From contig JAQSEB010000023.1 of assembly GCA_030063045.1 (NCBI GenBank), forward strand, positions 5,456,001-5,520,000: DNA of 64,000 bases. The letters run 5' to 3'. This document shows positions 11,345 to 20,197 of the stretch, one piece after another. Position numbers and translations under genes: made by a program. The notes below the pieces were generated by a model that made no database searches, was not told the DNA's origin, and saw only the letters and a program-made list of their open reading frames with translations. How positions within the stretch are numbered: position 1 is the first letter of the stretch; each line of letters opens with the position of its first letter. This DNA comes from Pratylenchus scribneri. Its lineage: Eukaryota; Nematoda; Chromadorea; Rhabditida; Pratylenchidae.

Positions 11345-12760
11345 ATGGCAGGGGTAAATCAACCACCACCACCACCACCCCAAGCACCCGCAGCAACTTT
11401 AGATGACTTATTAAGGGAATTTCAAGGATTATCCGTTAAAATCGCAAAACCTAAGGTCACGCTAAAACCATTCCTGGGTAGAAAGGACACACGAACTTTT
11501 ACGGCATTTGTGAATGAATTTAATAAAATGGCGAATGCGCTTAATTGGAACCAAGAAGAAATGCTAAGAATGTTACCCCTTTACTTAGCAGAGGAAGAGC
11601 AACTTTTTTATGATTCATTACCGCAGGCGACCAAAGAAAATTGGCAATTATTAACTACCGCGCTAGCACAACATTTTCAAACGGGCGCCTCTATACCGCA
11701 TTTTAGGAGAATGGTGATTCTTAGGCGCCAAAGAGCTGGGGAATCGCCTGCTGAGTTTGCGCTAGCCTTGAAGCATTTAATTGATAAATCTTTCCCCGAT
11801 ACCCAAGGGTTTAATGCGGCTACGCGAGAAGATATGAGCATTGATTATTTTAGGAATGGATTAAAAATGGCCCTTAGGGAACAAGTTAGGCATTTAACTA
11901 AACCGGCAACGCTAACTGAGGCAATTATGCAAGCAACTGAGGAGGAAGAAGCGCTGGCTGAGTTAACTAGGGAAAAATTGGCGAACGCACAGGTAGAACA
12001 AGTAAATCAAATAAACCAAGTAAATGAAGTAAATCAAGTAGGACCCCCTCGCGCGCCTATTCAATCAAGAGTCCAATTCCTACCTAATCGTTTCACCCCG
12101 TATAATAATAACTGGAGAGGTAGGGGAAGATGGCAATCAGCACCACCGCAACCGCAACGCGCAAGATTTTTTCCACAACGTCCTAGATTTGTCCCTCAAT
12201 TCCAACGGGGCGGATTTTCTAACCAAAGGGGATTTCTTCAAAATAGAGGTAGAGGTGGAGGAATGCGCAGAGGTCGGGGAGGATATCGGATTAATGCAGT
12301 TAGGCCACTTTCCCCAGTAATGATGCCACTTTTAACTCTGATCGCGGTTTTAACATTTTTTGTCCCCAACGCGTTTTCTTATCAAATTTGTAGGGAAACA
12401 GCTAAAAGCATAATAGTGGAACCCCCAGAGCGGGCAAATTGCACCTTACCAGCTAAGACCACCATTGAAAAACACGAAATAGAAATTTTTGTTGAGAGAA
12501 AGAGACCTATTATTTTTGAAGGTTTTTCCTGCCAAAAGAAAATAATCAAAGTTTGCACCTTTTCTATCCTAAAACTGAGCAAATCGGATCCTATCGTTAA
12601 CGGTTGGTTAGTCCCGGTAAAATTTGAGGATTGCGTAAAATTAGTTAAGGAAGGTAAATTAGGTAATAAGACTTTGGAAAGAATAGATGAAAGAATTCTG
12701 CGCTCTAAGACTACGGTAGAAGCTAATTGTGGGTTCTGGGGAAAAAAATTGCGACTTTGA
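11345..12760 (+). CDS. gag: Gag polyprotein running in frame into env-like N-terminus
   Basis: The frame is open from 11141. The first ATG is 11345 (MAGVNQPPPPPP). Residues about 15-230 look like a retrotransposon Gag capsid (LKPFLGRKDTRTFTAFVNEF, then FRRMVILRRQRAGESPAEFA), in which FRRMVILRRQRAGES-PAEFA is the major-homology-like stretch. The C-terminal nucleocapsid lacks CCHC knuckles and is instead RGG/FxPQRPR-rich (about 12110-12290), an RNA-binding tail. The ORF then continues without a stop into a second start (ATGATG, 12320-12325) that opens a signal peptide (PLLTLIAVLTFFVPNAFS) and a Cys/Asn-glycosylated segment. TTTCCCCAG just before that ATG could be a splice acceptor for a separate env mRNA. 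The frame ends at 12758-12760, just after an A7 run, while the next frame overlaps it. Confidence 0.8.
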   Translation: MAGVNQPPPPPPQAPAATLDDLLREFQGLSVKIAKPKVTLKPFLGRKDTRTFTAFVNEFNKMANALNWNQEEMLRMLPLYLAEEEQLFYDSLPQATKENWQLLTTALAQHFQTGASIPHFRRMVILRRQRAGESPAEFALALKHLIDKSFPDTQGFNAATREDMSIDYFRNGLKMALREQVRHLTKPATLTEAIMQATEEEEALAELTREKLANAQVEQVNQINQVNEVNQVGPPRAPIQSRVQFLPNRFTPYNNNWRGRGRWQSAPPQPQRARFFPQRPRFVPQFQRGGFSNQRGFLQNRGRGGGMRRGRGGYRINAVRPLSPVMMPLLTLIAVLTFFVPNAFSYQICRETAKSIIVEPPERANCTLPAKTTIEKHEIEIFVERKRPIIFEGFSCQKKIIKVCTFSILKLSKSDPIVNGWLVPVKFEDCVKLVKEGKLGNKTLERIDERILRSKTTVEANCGFWGKKLRL

Positions 12761-15344
12761 TTATGATTATATAGTAACCCGTGGAAAAGTTTATCAAAAT
12801 ATTAAGACAGGGGAAATAAATACTGAAAATGGATTTTTTGAGAATTGCGATCTGTCAAAAAAGTTTTGTAAAACTGAAAATAATACTTTATTGTGGTTTA
12901 ATGATGAGTGGGCCAATCACTGTAAGGTTGAAACTGTAGGAAAATACGAAGCTTTAGTTTTCAAAGATTTAGTCCTAGTAAAACAGTTGCAGGCGGCATT
13001 TATTTTCAGAGAAACTGAAGAGAATTTTGAAGATTTGGAACGCTGCGTAGGTGACAATACTTTCCCTATGGAAAATGGGGTTTTCATATCAATACCGAAA
13101 CTGAGAAGGATTTTAGATGGTGATGAATTCTTTATTAGGCAACCAATAAATTGGGAATTAGGCAACAAAAAGAAAAGAGAGTTGAAAAGTGCTCGTACAA
13201 TGCAACAAATGGCGCCTCTTATGAATTTTTCGCAGCCAACTACTAAAATTGCGCAAATTTTTACTACCCAAAAAATCGAAAATAACAAAAATAACATAAC
13301 TAACGCTACGCGTTTACAAAATTTTGCTTCCTTAGGTACCTCAACCACACAAAAAACCACAAAAACATTTATTTTCACCACTACCACAAAACCAAAAACA
13401 ACCCAAAAAATTATAAAAACATCAATCCTAACCACTATAACCACACCAAGCACTATTACTCAAAAAACTACAAAAAAATTACGCACTACAAAAATAATCA
13501 CACCCAAACCCACCACACCAATACCAGTTTTTACAACTCTAACCACACAAAAAACACCCGAAAATACCACACCCAAAAATTTAGTTTCTTCTACTCATAA
13601 AATTACCACACAAACCACTACGGAAAAAACGGGTTTTACCACTAAATCTAGTCTAAAAACGGATTTACCTACAAAAATTTTACCGCAAAGTACTACCCCA
13701 AATTGGGAAGAAACCGAGTCAACAAAAAACCCGGTGAAAACTAGTACATCTGTGATATTACCGCCAAGTACTACCTCAAATTGGGAAGAAACTGAGTTAA
13801 CAAATACCCCGGTTAAAATTAGTACACCTGCGATAACCACCACAAAAATTATACCACCATTTATTACCCCAAATTGGGAAGGAATTAGGAGACAAATTTG
13901 GACCCAAGATTTTTTGATGCAAGGAAATGGAGTTGATGTGGTCTCTAAAATTATTGATATTTTTGGGTCTGGAAAAAGCATTAAAAGGGAAATTCCTAGT
14001 GAAAATAGATCTTGGACTTCAGAAACTAGTAACACGAATGTTAGGCTACAATATTTACAAAATGAATTGGAAGAAAGCGCGGAAAATAATTCTAATAGCC
14101 TTTGGTCAAGTATTTGCGAGTTACACAATAAGCAAATAGATATGGTTCGCGCGTTTTTACTGCTAGATCCCACGGCGGGAGTGCGAATTTGGCTAAGGCG
14201 AAGTGATATATATGCAAAATATGTGGGAGAGGCAATTGCAATTTTTGAATGCCAACAAGTTCACCCGTTAAAAATTAGATGGGATAAGAAAATAGGGGGA
14301 AAATGTTTTGAAAATGTGCCCATTGAAATTAAGGAAAAGAATAAAACCGAAATATATTTTCTAGTGACCGGTACTAAGGATTTAATAAAATATTCCGCGG
14401 AAATTCCGTGCGCTAAGGTAGAGAAAGCTATTTATAGGGATGAAAATGGTGATTGGATTTCGGATGGTGAGAAAATTTTAGTGGAATCAAAAAATACACC
14501 TTTTGCCTACACCCCCGAAAAAGCGAATATCTATTTTACGGCTAATTCAATTTTTCAATCGGACCTTGAAAATATAGTCGCATCAGTTTCCGTTTTGCAG
14601 TCTTACACTAGTAGAATTAATAAGATTGAGAAAATAATTAGGGAGCAAAATGTTACTAAGGAAAATGCAACTTTTATAGAGGGCGCAGCGGATTTTATTA
14701 GCACAGAAGGCGCGAACATTGCGAATAAAGCTACTAGTTTCTTCTCTAACCCATTAGTTTATCTGTGGGAACTAGTTGATAGCTGGCAAAAATTAATTCA
14801 AGGAATTTGCGGACTTTTATTAGTTATAATTGTGATCGGGGGGCTAATTTATTCATACCCCTGGTACGCCCCATTTTTTCGTTGCTGGATAAGACAAACT
14901 GAAAGGAATAATAGGAAGGCAATTGAGGATAAAAAGGCGGAAGAAAGTGAAATTAACGCAATTACTGTTAAACCCTCCGCCCCACCAATTCAATTACACA
15001 CATGGGTTCCAAAAATCTATAATATTAACTTTAATGAAAATCACCACCAATCGAAAATTCTAACCCGAATTAGCGGAAAGTATTGGGACACGCTAATAGA
15101 TTCCGGCGCTTCCATTTCTCTTTGCAAGAAAAATGTGGCCAAAGGAATAGGAGAAATTTTCCCTTTAGGAGTAATGGACCAACCGTTAGCAAAAGTTGCT
15201 AATGGAGAATTTATTAATTTTATTGGGAAAATTAACGTAAAAATTGAATTGGACGGGATAATGGTTCAAATGACTCTGCTAATTACAGAAGATGAAAATT
15301 GCCCAACTGATATTTTATTAGGGATACTTTTTTCGAAAAATTAA
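12729..15344 (+). CDS. Env-like glycoprotein fused to aspartic protease
   Basis: The ORF continues the glycoprotein begun in the gag frame, entered by a one-base shift around the A7 run near 12745. It has no ATG of its own there. It shows many N-x-S/T sites, a dibasic KKKRELKSA candidate cleavage site (near 13175), a long Thr/Lys/Pro mucin-like stalk (13230-13880), a second KREIP site (near 13985), paired cysteines (14115-14420) and a transmembrane helix (GICGLLLVIIVIGGLIYSY, near 14803-14860) followed by a short basic tail. Downstream of the membrane segment, in the same frame, is a retropepsin with the DSGAS active site (near 15100) and the TDILLG flap-end motif near 15310. A glycoprotein between Gag and protease is not the usual gene order. 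The glycoprotein family could not be identified by eye. Confidence 0.7.
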   Translation: MGSGEKNCDFDYDYIVTRGKVYQNIKTGEINTENGFFENCDLSKKFCKTENNTLLWFNDEWANHCKVETVGKYEALVFKDLVLVKQLQAAFIFRETEENFEDLERCVGDNTFPMENGVFISIPKLRRILDGDEFFIRQPINWELGNKKKRELKSARTMQQMAPLMNFSQPTTKIAQIFTTQKIENNKNNITNATRLQNFASLGTSTTQKTTKTFIFTTTTKPKTTQKIIKTSILTTITTPSTITQKTTKKLRTTKIITPKPTTPIPVFTTLTTQKTPENTTPKNLVSSTHKITTQTTTEKTGFTTKSSLKTDLPTKILPQSTTPNWEETESTKNPVKTSTSVILPPSTTSNWEETELTNTPVKISTPAITTTKIIPPFITPNWEGIRRQIWTQDFLMQGNGVDVVSKIIDIFGSGKSIKREIPSENRSWTSETSNTNVRLQYLQNELEESAENNSNSLWSSICELHNKQIDMVRAFLLLDPTAGVRIWLRRSDIYAKYVGEAIAIFECQQVHPLKIRWDKKIGGKCFENVPIEIKEKNKTEIYFLVTGTKDLIKYSAEIPCAKVEKAIYRDENGDWISDGEKILVESKNTPFAYTPEKANIYFTANSIFQSDLENIVASVSVLQSYTSRINKIEKIIREQNVTKENATFIEGAADFISTEGANIANKATSFFSNPLVYLWELVDSWQKLIQGICGLLLVIIVIGGLIYSYPWYAPFFRCWIRQTERNNRKAIEDKKAEESEINAITVKPSAPPIQLHTWVPKIYNINFNENHHQSKILTRISGKYWDTLIDSGASISLCKKNVAKGIGEIFPLGVMDQPLAKVANGEFINFIGKINVKIELDGIMVQMTLLITEDENCPTDILLGILFSKN

Positions 15345-15345
15345 T

Positions 15346-16173
15346 GACCAAGGATGGGATATTGCATTTAATTTTTTCGATGGAACCATTAAAATTGGAA
15401 AAACGAAAATTCCTTTAATAGCCAATTTGGAAGCTGAGGAAATTAAAACAGAGGAAGAAAATGTAATTAATAAGGAATTAATTGAACTTGATCCGCGAGC
15501 GGACATTTTAGTACCCTGCAAAGAAATGGGAAAGAGGAATGGAGAATATTTCCCAAAAAACTCTAAGGAACCAAGGTTAATTATTCCCGAAGTTCTAAGG
15601 AAAAGGATAATTAGGGAAGCACACGAAGATCCGTTAATGGGAGCACATTTGGGTATCGATAAGACTTTAAATAAAGTGAAAAAAAGATTTTATTGGAAGA
15701 AAATGTTTGGAGATGTTCGCAGGGAAATTAATCAGTGCGCGAAGTGCCAAGAGCGAAAAAGAGGTCCCAAATTTTCGGAACCCTTAAAAGAATTTGAAAT
15801 CCCAACTAAACCGTTTCAAAGAATTCACACGGACATTCTAGGACCCCTTCCCGAATCATTAGAGGCATTTAAGTATATTTTGGTAACGGTTGATAGTTTT
15901 TCTAAGTGGTTAATTGGGTCCCCTTTGGTCAACCAAACAGCTAAAATGGTAGTGGAAGCGTTCACAAATGACGTAGTCACAAAATACGGGATCCCCGAAC
16001 TTGTCATTTCTGACAACGGGAAGCAATTTATTGGCAAGACTTTTACTGAATTAGCTAAAAGCTATGGTTTTCGGCACCTGACCATTGTCCCATACCACCC
16101 GCAAGCGAATGGACAAGTAGAACGCGCGAATCGCGTTATTAGCGATATGCTGGCCAATTACGTTAATATGCAG
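15346..16173 (+). pseudogene. int: Integrase, N-terminal and catalytic part, interrupted
   Basis: The frame resumes one base out of register just after the protease, next to a T6 run near 15328. After about 60 residues that look like the protease tail comes a Gypsy-type integrase: the HHCC zinc finger (HEDPLMGAHLGIDKTL then CAKC), the first Asp in HTDILGPLP, the second in SDNGKQF and the Glu in NGQVERAN with 35 residues between the last two. The core is intact. There is no room for reverse transcriptase or RNase H between protease and integrase. The ORF is cut at 16173 by a MITE with a CAG duplication and reads into it until a stop at 16368. The C-terminal part resumes at 17143. Confidence 0.85.
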
Positions 16174-17139
16174 GGGCCTGGTTCAATTTCCGTCAGATCT
16201 GCGATAAGATTTTACGATATGATGGAAATCATATCCCCGGCGCGCGGTTCAATTAAATCGTATAAAAAATCGTATGCGGCGCATGATTATGACGATCATA
16301 TCGTCATAAAGTTGGTCCAATTAATCATTTTGTCGTATAAGGGATATGATCGTCGCATCAGAGCCTAAATCATGGGCCGCATACGATTTATCATACAAAA
16401 AGTCATAAGCGCGGTTCAATTAATTTTTTTCCACAAATGATAACTCATCATATGATGACAATTCCCTTTATAAAAATCATACGCAGACATATCCATTCCG
16501 AAGCGGATATATGCTCAAATCATATGTATTTAAAAATTCATAAAAAATTTAGAAAAATTTCTAAAATTATTCTGTAAAAAGTATTTTATAGAAAAGACTC
16601 TGCTCTATCTAATGAGCTAAAAATTGAGTAAAAGAACTAAATGTTTGATTTTATATGAATTTTCAAAGAAAATGTTGCCTAATCGGTCCAAATAAATTTT
16701 ATTTTCGTTTATATAAATTTTATAATTATTTTAAAAATATTTTTCATATACTATACTGAAATTTAACGAAATTTAATTGAAAAAATTTTTTACTTCTTTT
16801 TCAAATATTTTTTTATGAATCGATAGAGAAAAATTTTCTTATTAATGTGGTGAAAAAATTAAATTTTTAAATAATAAAATAACAAAGTTATAATTATTTA
16901 AAATTAATTTAAATTAATTAAAAATTCGTCATATGATGCCGGCAAGGGAAAAATCATATCGTATCGTCGAAAACTAATTGAACCAAGCGATTTGTTGTAC
17001 GATTGTATGATTATCATACGCAGCCATCGTATGACGATTTTAGAGACGATTTTACGATATGATTTTTTTTCACTAATTGAACCGGGGATATGACAATCAT
17101 ATATCATATCACAGATCTGACGGAAATTGAACCAGGCCC
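16174..17139. mobile_element. MITE inside integrase, 966 bp, 3-bp TSD
   Basis: Perfect terminal inverted repeats of about 27 bp, starting GGGCCTGGTTCAATTTCCGT, at 16174 and 17139, with the target duplication CAG at 16171-16173 and 17140-17142. Sub-terminal copies of GGTTCAATTA and ATCATATC in both orientations fill the ends. The centre is AT-rich and non-coding. Both flanks of the integrase frame are preserved, so insertion was clean. Confidence 0.88.
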
Positions 17140-17142
17140 CAG

Positions 17143-18024
17143 GGCGATAACTGGCCCGAGTATTTACAACTGGTCATTTTTGCCTATAATACTAGCATTA
17201 ATGAAAGCACGCAACAAAGCCCATTTTACACCATCTTTTTGAGAAACCCAGTTTTACCCATCGACTTGCGCATTGATAACCCAGAATTGGAACTATCGGA
17301 ATATAGGACCCTGAATAAGGAAAATTTAACTAAAATTTGGGATTCGGTCAAAGCAGCAATTAGAAAAGCGCAGGTTAAGCAAAAAGGTTTTGCGGATTTG
17401 AATAATAAGGCAAAAATAACGGAATTACGAGTAGGCGAGTTAGTTATGGTTAAAGTGGAAACCCCCGCTCACAAGTTCGCAGCGAAGTTTAAAGGGCCCT
17501 TCAAAGTTATTAAGGTAGAAAATCCGATGGTTAGCTTGCAAGAATTGGAATCGGGCAAACCCCTTAGGACCCATATTAATAAAATAAAGCGATTCGCACA
17601 AGCAACCCCCTTCGCATTAAGGTCACCTGAAGAAATTGCCACAATCGAAGCTATGCAGTGGGAGGATTTTGCGAGCGGCTCAAACCAGGAACAAAAAGGA
17701 AAAGTGGAAACTTTTAAAATCCTCAAAATAGATGGGAAAAGCCAACTGGTTTATGTGTCCGAAACATATAATGAAAACTATGAGGTAACCAGGGAGGAAA
17801 GTTCCGACGCAATTCATGATGGTATCATCGATGGGGATGGACTAAATTTAGGACCATTATTGGGACTAAAAAACTATTGGGTCAAATACGACACGGAGAA
17901 AAAGGGAATGTTAGAATTCAGATTGGTTGGCCGATTTTCACCATGGGGTATTCCAGCGGCCAGCGGCTGGACCTGGTGGGTGATAGGTAAGTCAGGGATT
18001 GCACAATTAGGAATTACTCCATAA
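17143..18024 (+). pseudogene. int: Integrase, C-terminal part, with long extension
   Basis: Open from the MITE border. It opens with the end of the integrase core (FAYNTSINESTQQSPFY), a typical Gypsy motif, then a helical linker and the SH3-like C-terminal domain (ELVMVKVE, KFKGPFKVIKV, THINKIKRF). About 140 more residues follow, rich in acidic and aromatic residues (YWVKYDTEKKGM, SGWTWWVIG), ending at 18024. This tail has no domain I recognise. It may be an integrase tail or a cleaved extra protein. As a separate piece it has no own start codon. Confidence 0.75.
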
Positions 18025-18069
18025 TTAATTAGTAAACGCGCATTGTAATATAAATCGCTTTCTTGTATA

Positions 18070-18834
18070 ATGACCACGCTCGCAGAATTATCTTTAGAAA
18101 TACTCGTTGATGCATATTATTTTATGGATATTGTAATCAAATTAAAGCTAAAATCTACTGCTAAGGGATTCAAGTCGCTAATCGATAATATTGATAAAAA
18201 TCTAGAGTCACGCTATAAAAGTTTTGAATCAAAAGCACTTAATACATTAAATAATATTACCTATCGCTGTAGATTTCTCGAAAACCCATTAAGAATTTTT
18301 CTTGGACATGTTAAAACTATTTACGTGCTAAGGGAATGTGACAAAATCCTTTTAAGATACCGCGATCGAACCCATAATTTGGATAGGATTTACTTCAAAT
18401 TAAAAAATCAGGACCAAATGTTCATGCTATATTTTGATGATAAATTTTATGACGCGAAGGAATTTCTAGAACAAATAGTTTGGGGGAAAATGAAAGAATT
18501 CGAAATTTGGTACAAGAACCGTTACTCCCACCGCGCATTCCACACATGGTTGCGAGATTTGTTTGAGAATCCTAAACCCTTTTTGGACAAGCTAAATGAG
18601 ATAATGAAGCTGGGTAGAGCCAAGGGATTGACAACCATTTATAATTTTAGCAAGGATAAAAGGTCCTATTTTACTAAAGTGGAGTACGCGCTGCAGGAAA
18701 TTAAGAAGGAATTAAATGCGGGAAAGCGCGTTACAGTAGATGGGATGAATGTGATGGGCCCTGATTCTAATCCTATAGTACGAGAAGCAGAAGGAGAACT
18801 TGAATTTGATAGAGGCAGAAAATCCTGGTTTTAA
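18070..18834 (+). CDS. Accessory ORF 1, F-box-like protein (254 aa)
   Basis: It starts at ATG 18070, 45 bp after the integrase stop. Residues about 5-40 (LSLEILVDAYYFMDIVIKLK followed by STAKGFKSLI) have the pattern of an F-box: Leu-Pro/Ser-Leu-Glu-Ile-Leu, a helix ending in Phe-Met-Asp, then Leu-Lys-x-Ser and Phe-x-x-Leu-Ile. An F-box would bind SKP1 and recruit targets to an SCF ubiquitin ligase. The remainder is helical. It shares with the two following ORFs an AF-x-TWLRDL helix and a C-terminal YNF-x-KDKRSYFTK motif. It ends in an acidic-basic tail. Nearest alternative: a non-F-box helical viral accessory protein. The paralogy with its neighbours is clear, the F-box call is moderate. Confidence 0.7.
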   Translation: MTTLAELSLEILVDAYYFMDIVIKLKLKSTAKGFKSLIDNIDKNLESRYKSFESKALNTLNNITYRCRFLENPLRIFLGHVKTIYVLRECDKILLRYRDRTHNLDRIYFKLKNQDQMFMLYFDDKFYDAKEFLEQIVWGKMKEFEIWYKNRYSHRAFHTWLRDLFENPKPFLDKLNEIMKLGRAKGLTTIYNFSKDKRSYFTKVEYALQEIKKELNAGKRVTVDGMNVMGPDSNPIVREAEGELEFDRGRKSWF

Positions 18835-19240
18835 CTCCTAACTCAGTGAAGAATTTAAACTAAAACAGTACAACCAAACTATACCTTTTGTTAAATAGAA
18901 TTTTTATTTTTAAGCATATTCGAAACTGTTTCAAGTTTCCAATATGCTAAATCCCAAACCAGTATTAATTTGACCTTAAAGCCCAAAACTCGGTTGGCAG
19001 AATGTTTTAGTTTTTATCTTCTTCACCGATTGTACCAACCTTACTTAAAATTTTGGGATTTTTATTTTAAACCGTGAGCCTACCAATCCATCCATAGCAC
19101 CAATCCATCCATTGTCCATCCATTGCTGACGAATTGTCCATCCATCTTTTGAAACATCCACCCATCCATTGCACAACCCGCTTTGGCCAGCCCAACACTG
19201 CTGCTCGATTCCATTGAACTATAAATAAATTGCTATTATT
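18835..19240 (+). promoter_or_regulatory. Spacer with CATCCA repeats before accessory ORF 2
   Basis: 406 bp without an ORF. Its last 170 bp hold about ten CCATCCATC / GTCCATCCAT units (19085-19180), then CTATAAATAAA-type sequence (19218-19229) shortly before the ATG at 19241. A similar CATCCA-rich leader precedes accessory ORF 3, so it may be an expression signal such as a promoter or splice or internal-entry region. Confidence 0.4.
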
Positions 19241-20077
19241 ATGACTGCTCCTAATCTTTCTCTAGATATTTGGGCGGATTTTTACATATTTTGCGACCTA
19301 GTCACTAAGTTAAAGTTATTTGGCACCTCTTATTCAGTACAAGATTTTATTATGGCATTTGATGAGAATTTTCCGGAAAGATTTGAGGACTTCCAAAGAA
19401 AAGCTTTAATCACCCTCCAATATGACATTTACATGTCAAACATAATTAGATTCCCATTATATGCTAACTTTATTAATAGGATAGATACTATCCGGAAATT
19501 AGAAAAATCCGCATTATTCCTCATTTTATCTATCCCTGAAAGGGATAAATACCAATTTGCAATTTTGGATACAAAAAATGGAATTAAAAAAATTCAATTG
19601 AACTCGGGATTCGCCAATACAAAAATATTTTTGGAAAAATTTTTACCCCTAAATATAGAAATATGCAAAAAAAAGAAGAAACCACTAACTAGAGCATACG
19701 CAGAATGGCTAATTACCTTAAAATTGAACACAACCAACTTTTTATCTGACCTAAATAGAGTAGCAAAATACAGAAGGTACCTAAGGAGTCGTTCCTCAGT
19801 CTTTAAAGTTTATAATTTCCAAAAGAAAAAAAGTTGCTTCTTCACAAAAGACTTTTTGGGGAGAAAATTGATGGATAAAGAATTGGGAATCCGAGTAGGT
19901 AATATTCCCGAAGTGGGTGAAAACTTTTTATTAGAACAGGGGGTAGGTTTCTGGTTCACAAATTTAGACCAGTTAATTGTAAAGGATGAACCGGAATCCG
20001 AGGTAGAAATTAGCCCAAAGAGGAAAATGCTAATGAATCGTAATTGCTTAACTTTACTTATGGAGATTTTTGTTTAA
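19241..20077 (+). CDS. Accessory ORF 2, F-box-like protein (278 aa)
   Basis: Paralog of the ORFs on either side. Residues about 3-40 (PNLSLDIWADFYIFCDLVTK, then LKLFGTSYSVQDFI) repeat the F-box-like pattern. A middle helix RAYAEWLITLKLNTTNFLSD matches the RAFHTWLRD and RGFREWLII helices of its neighbours. The C-terminal motif is VYNFQKKKSCFFTKDF. Overall identity to the other two looks low (perhaps a quarter), but order and spacing of the motifs are conserved, indicating old duplication within the element lineage or serial capture. The start at 19241 is the first ATG after the CATCCA-rich leader. Confidence 0.7.
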   Translation: MTAPNLSLDIWADFYIFCDLVTKLKLFGTSYSVQDFIMAFDENFPERFEDFQRKALITLQYDIYMSNIIRFPLYANFINRIDTIRKLEKSALFLILSIPERDKYQFAILDTKNGIKKIQLNSGFANTKIFLEKFLPLNIEICKKKKKPLTRAYAEWLITLKLNTTNFLSDLNRVAKYRRYLRSRSSVFKVYNFQKKKSCFFTKDFLGRKLMDKELGIRVGNIPEVGENFLLEQGVGFWFTNLDQLIVKDEPESEVEISPKRKMLMNRNCLTLLMEIFV

Positions 20078-20197
20078 AGTATTTCACAAACCGTTTATCC
20101 AATTGTTCATCCATCCAATCATCCAGTTGAGCAGGCCATTTATCCAGTCGACCAGACAATTTGTTGTCCATCCGCCTGTTGCTTCATCGACGCCCCA
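20078..20197 (+). promoter_or_regulatory. CATCCA-rich spacer before accessory ORF 3
   Basis: 120 bp, with CATCCATCCAATCATCCAG and TTTATCCAGTCGACC-type units at 20095-20175, resembling the leader of accessory ORF 2. Confidence 0.35.

Noticed and set aside
12917..14173. Minus-strand ORFs opposite the env-like region
   Set aside because: They are complements of the Thr/Lys-rich stalk and have no independent coding features.
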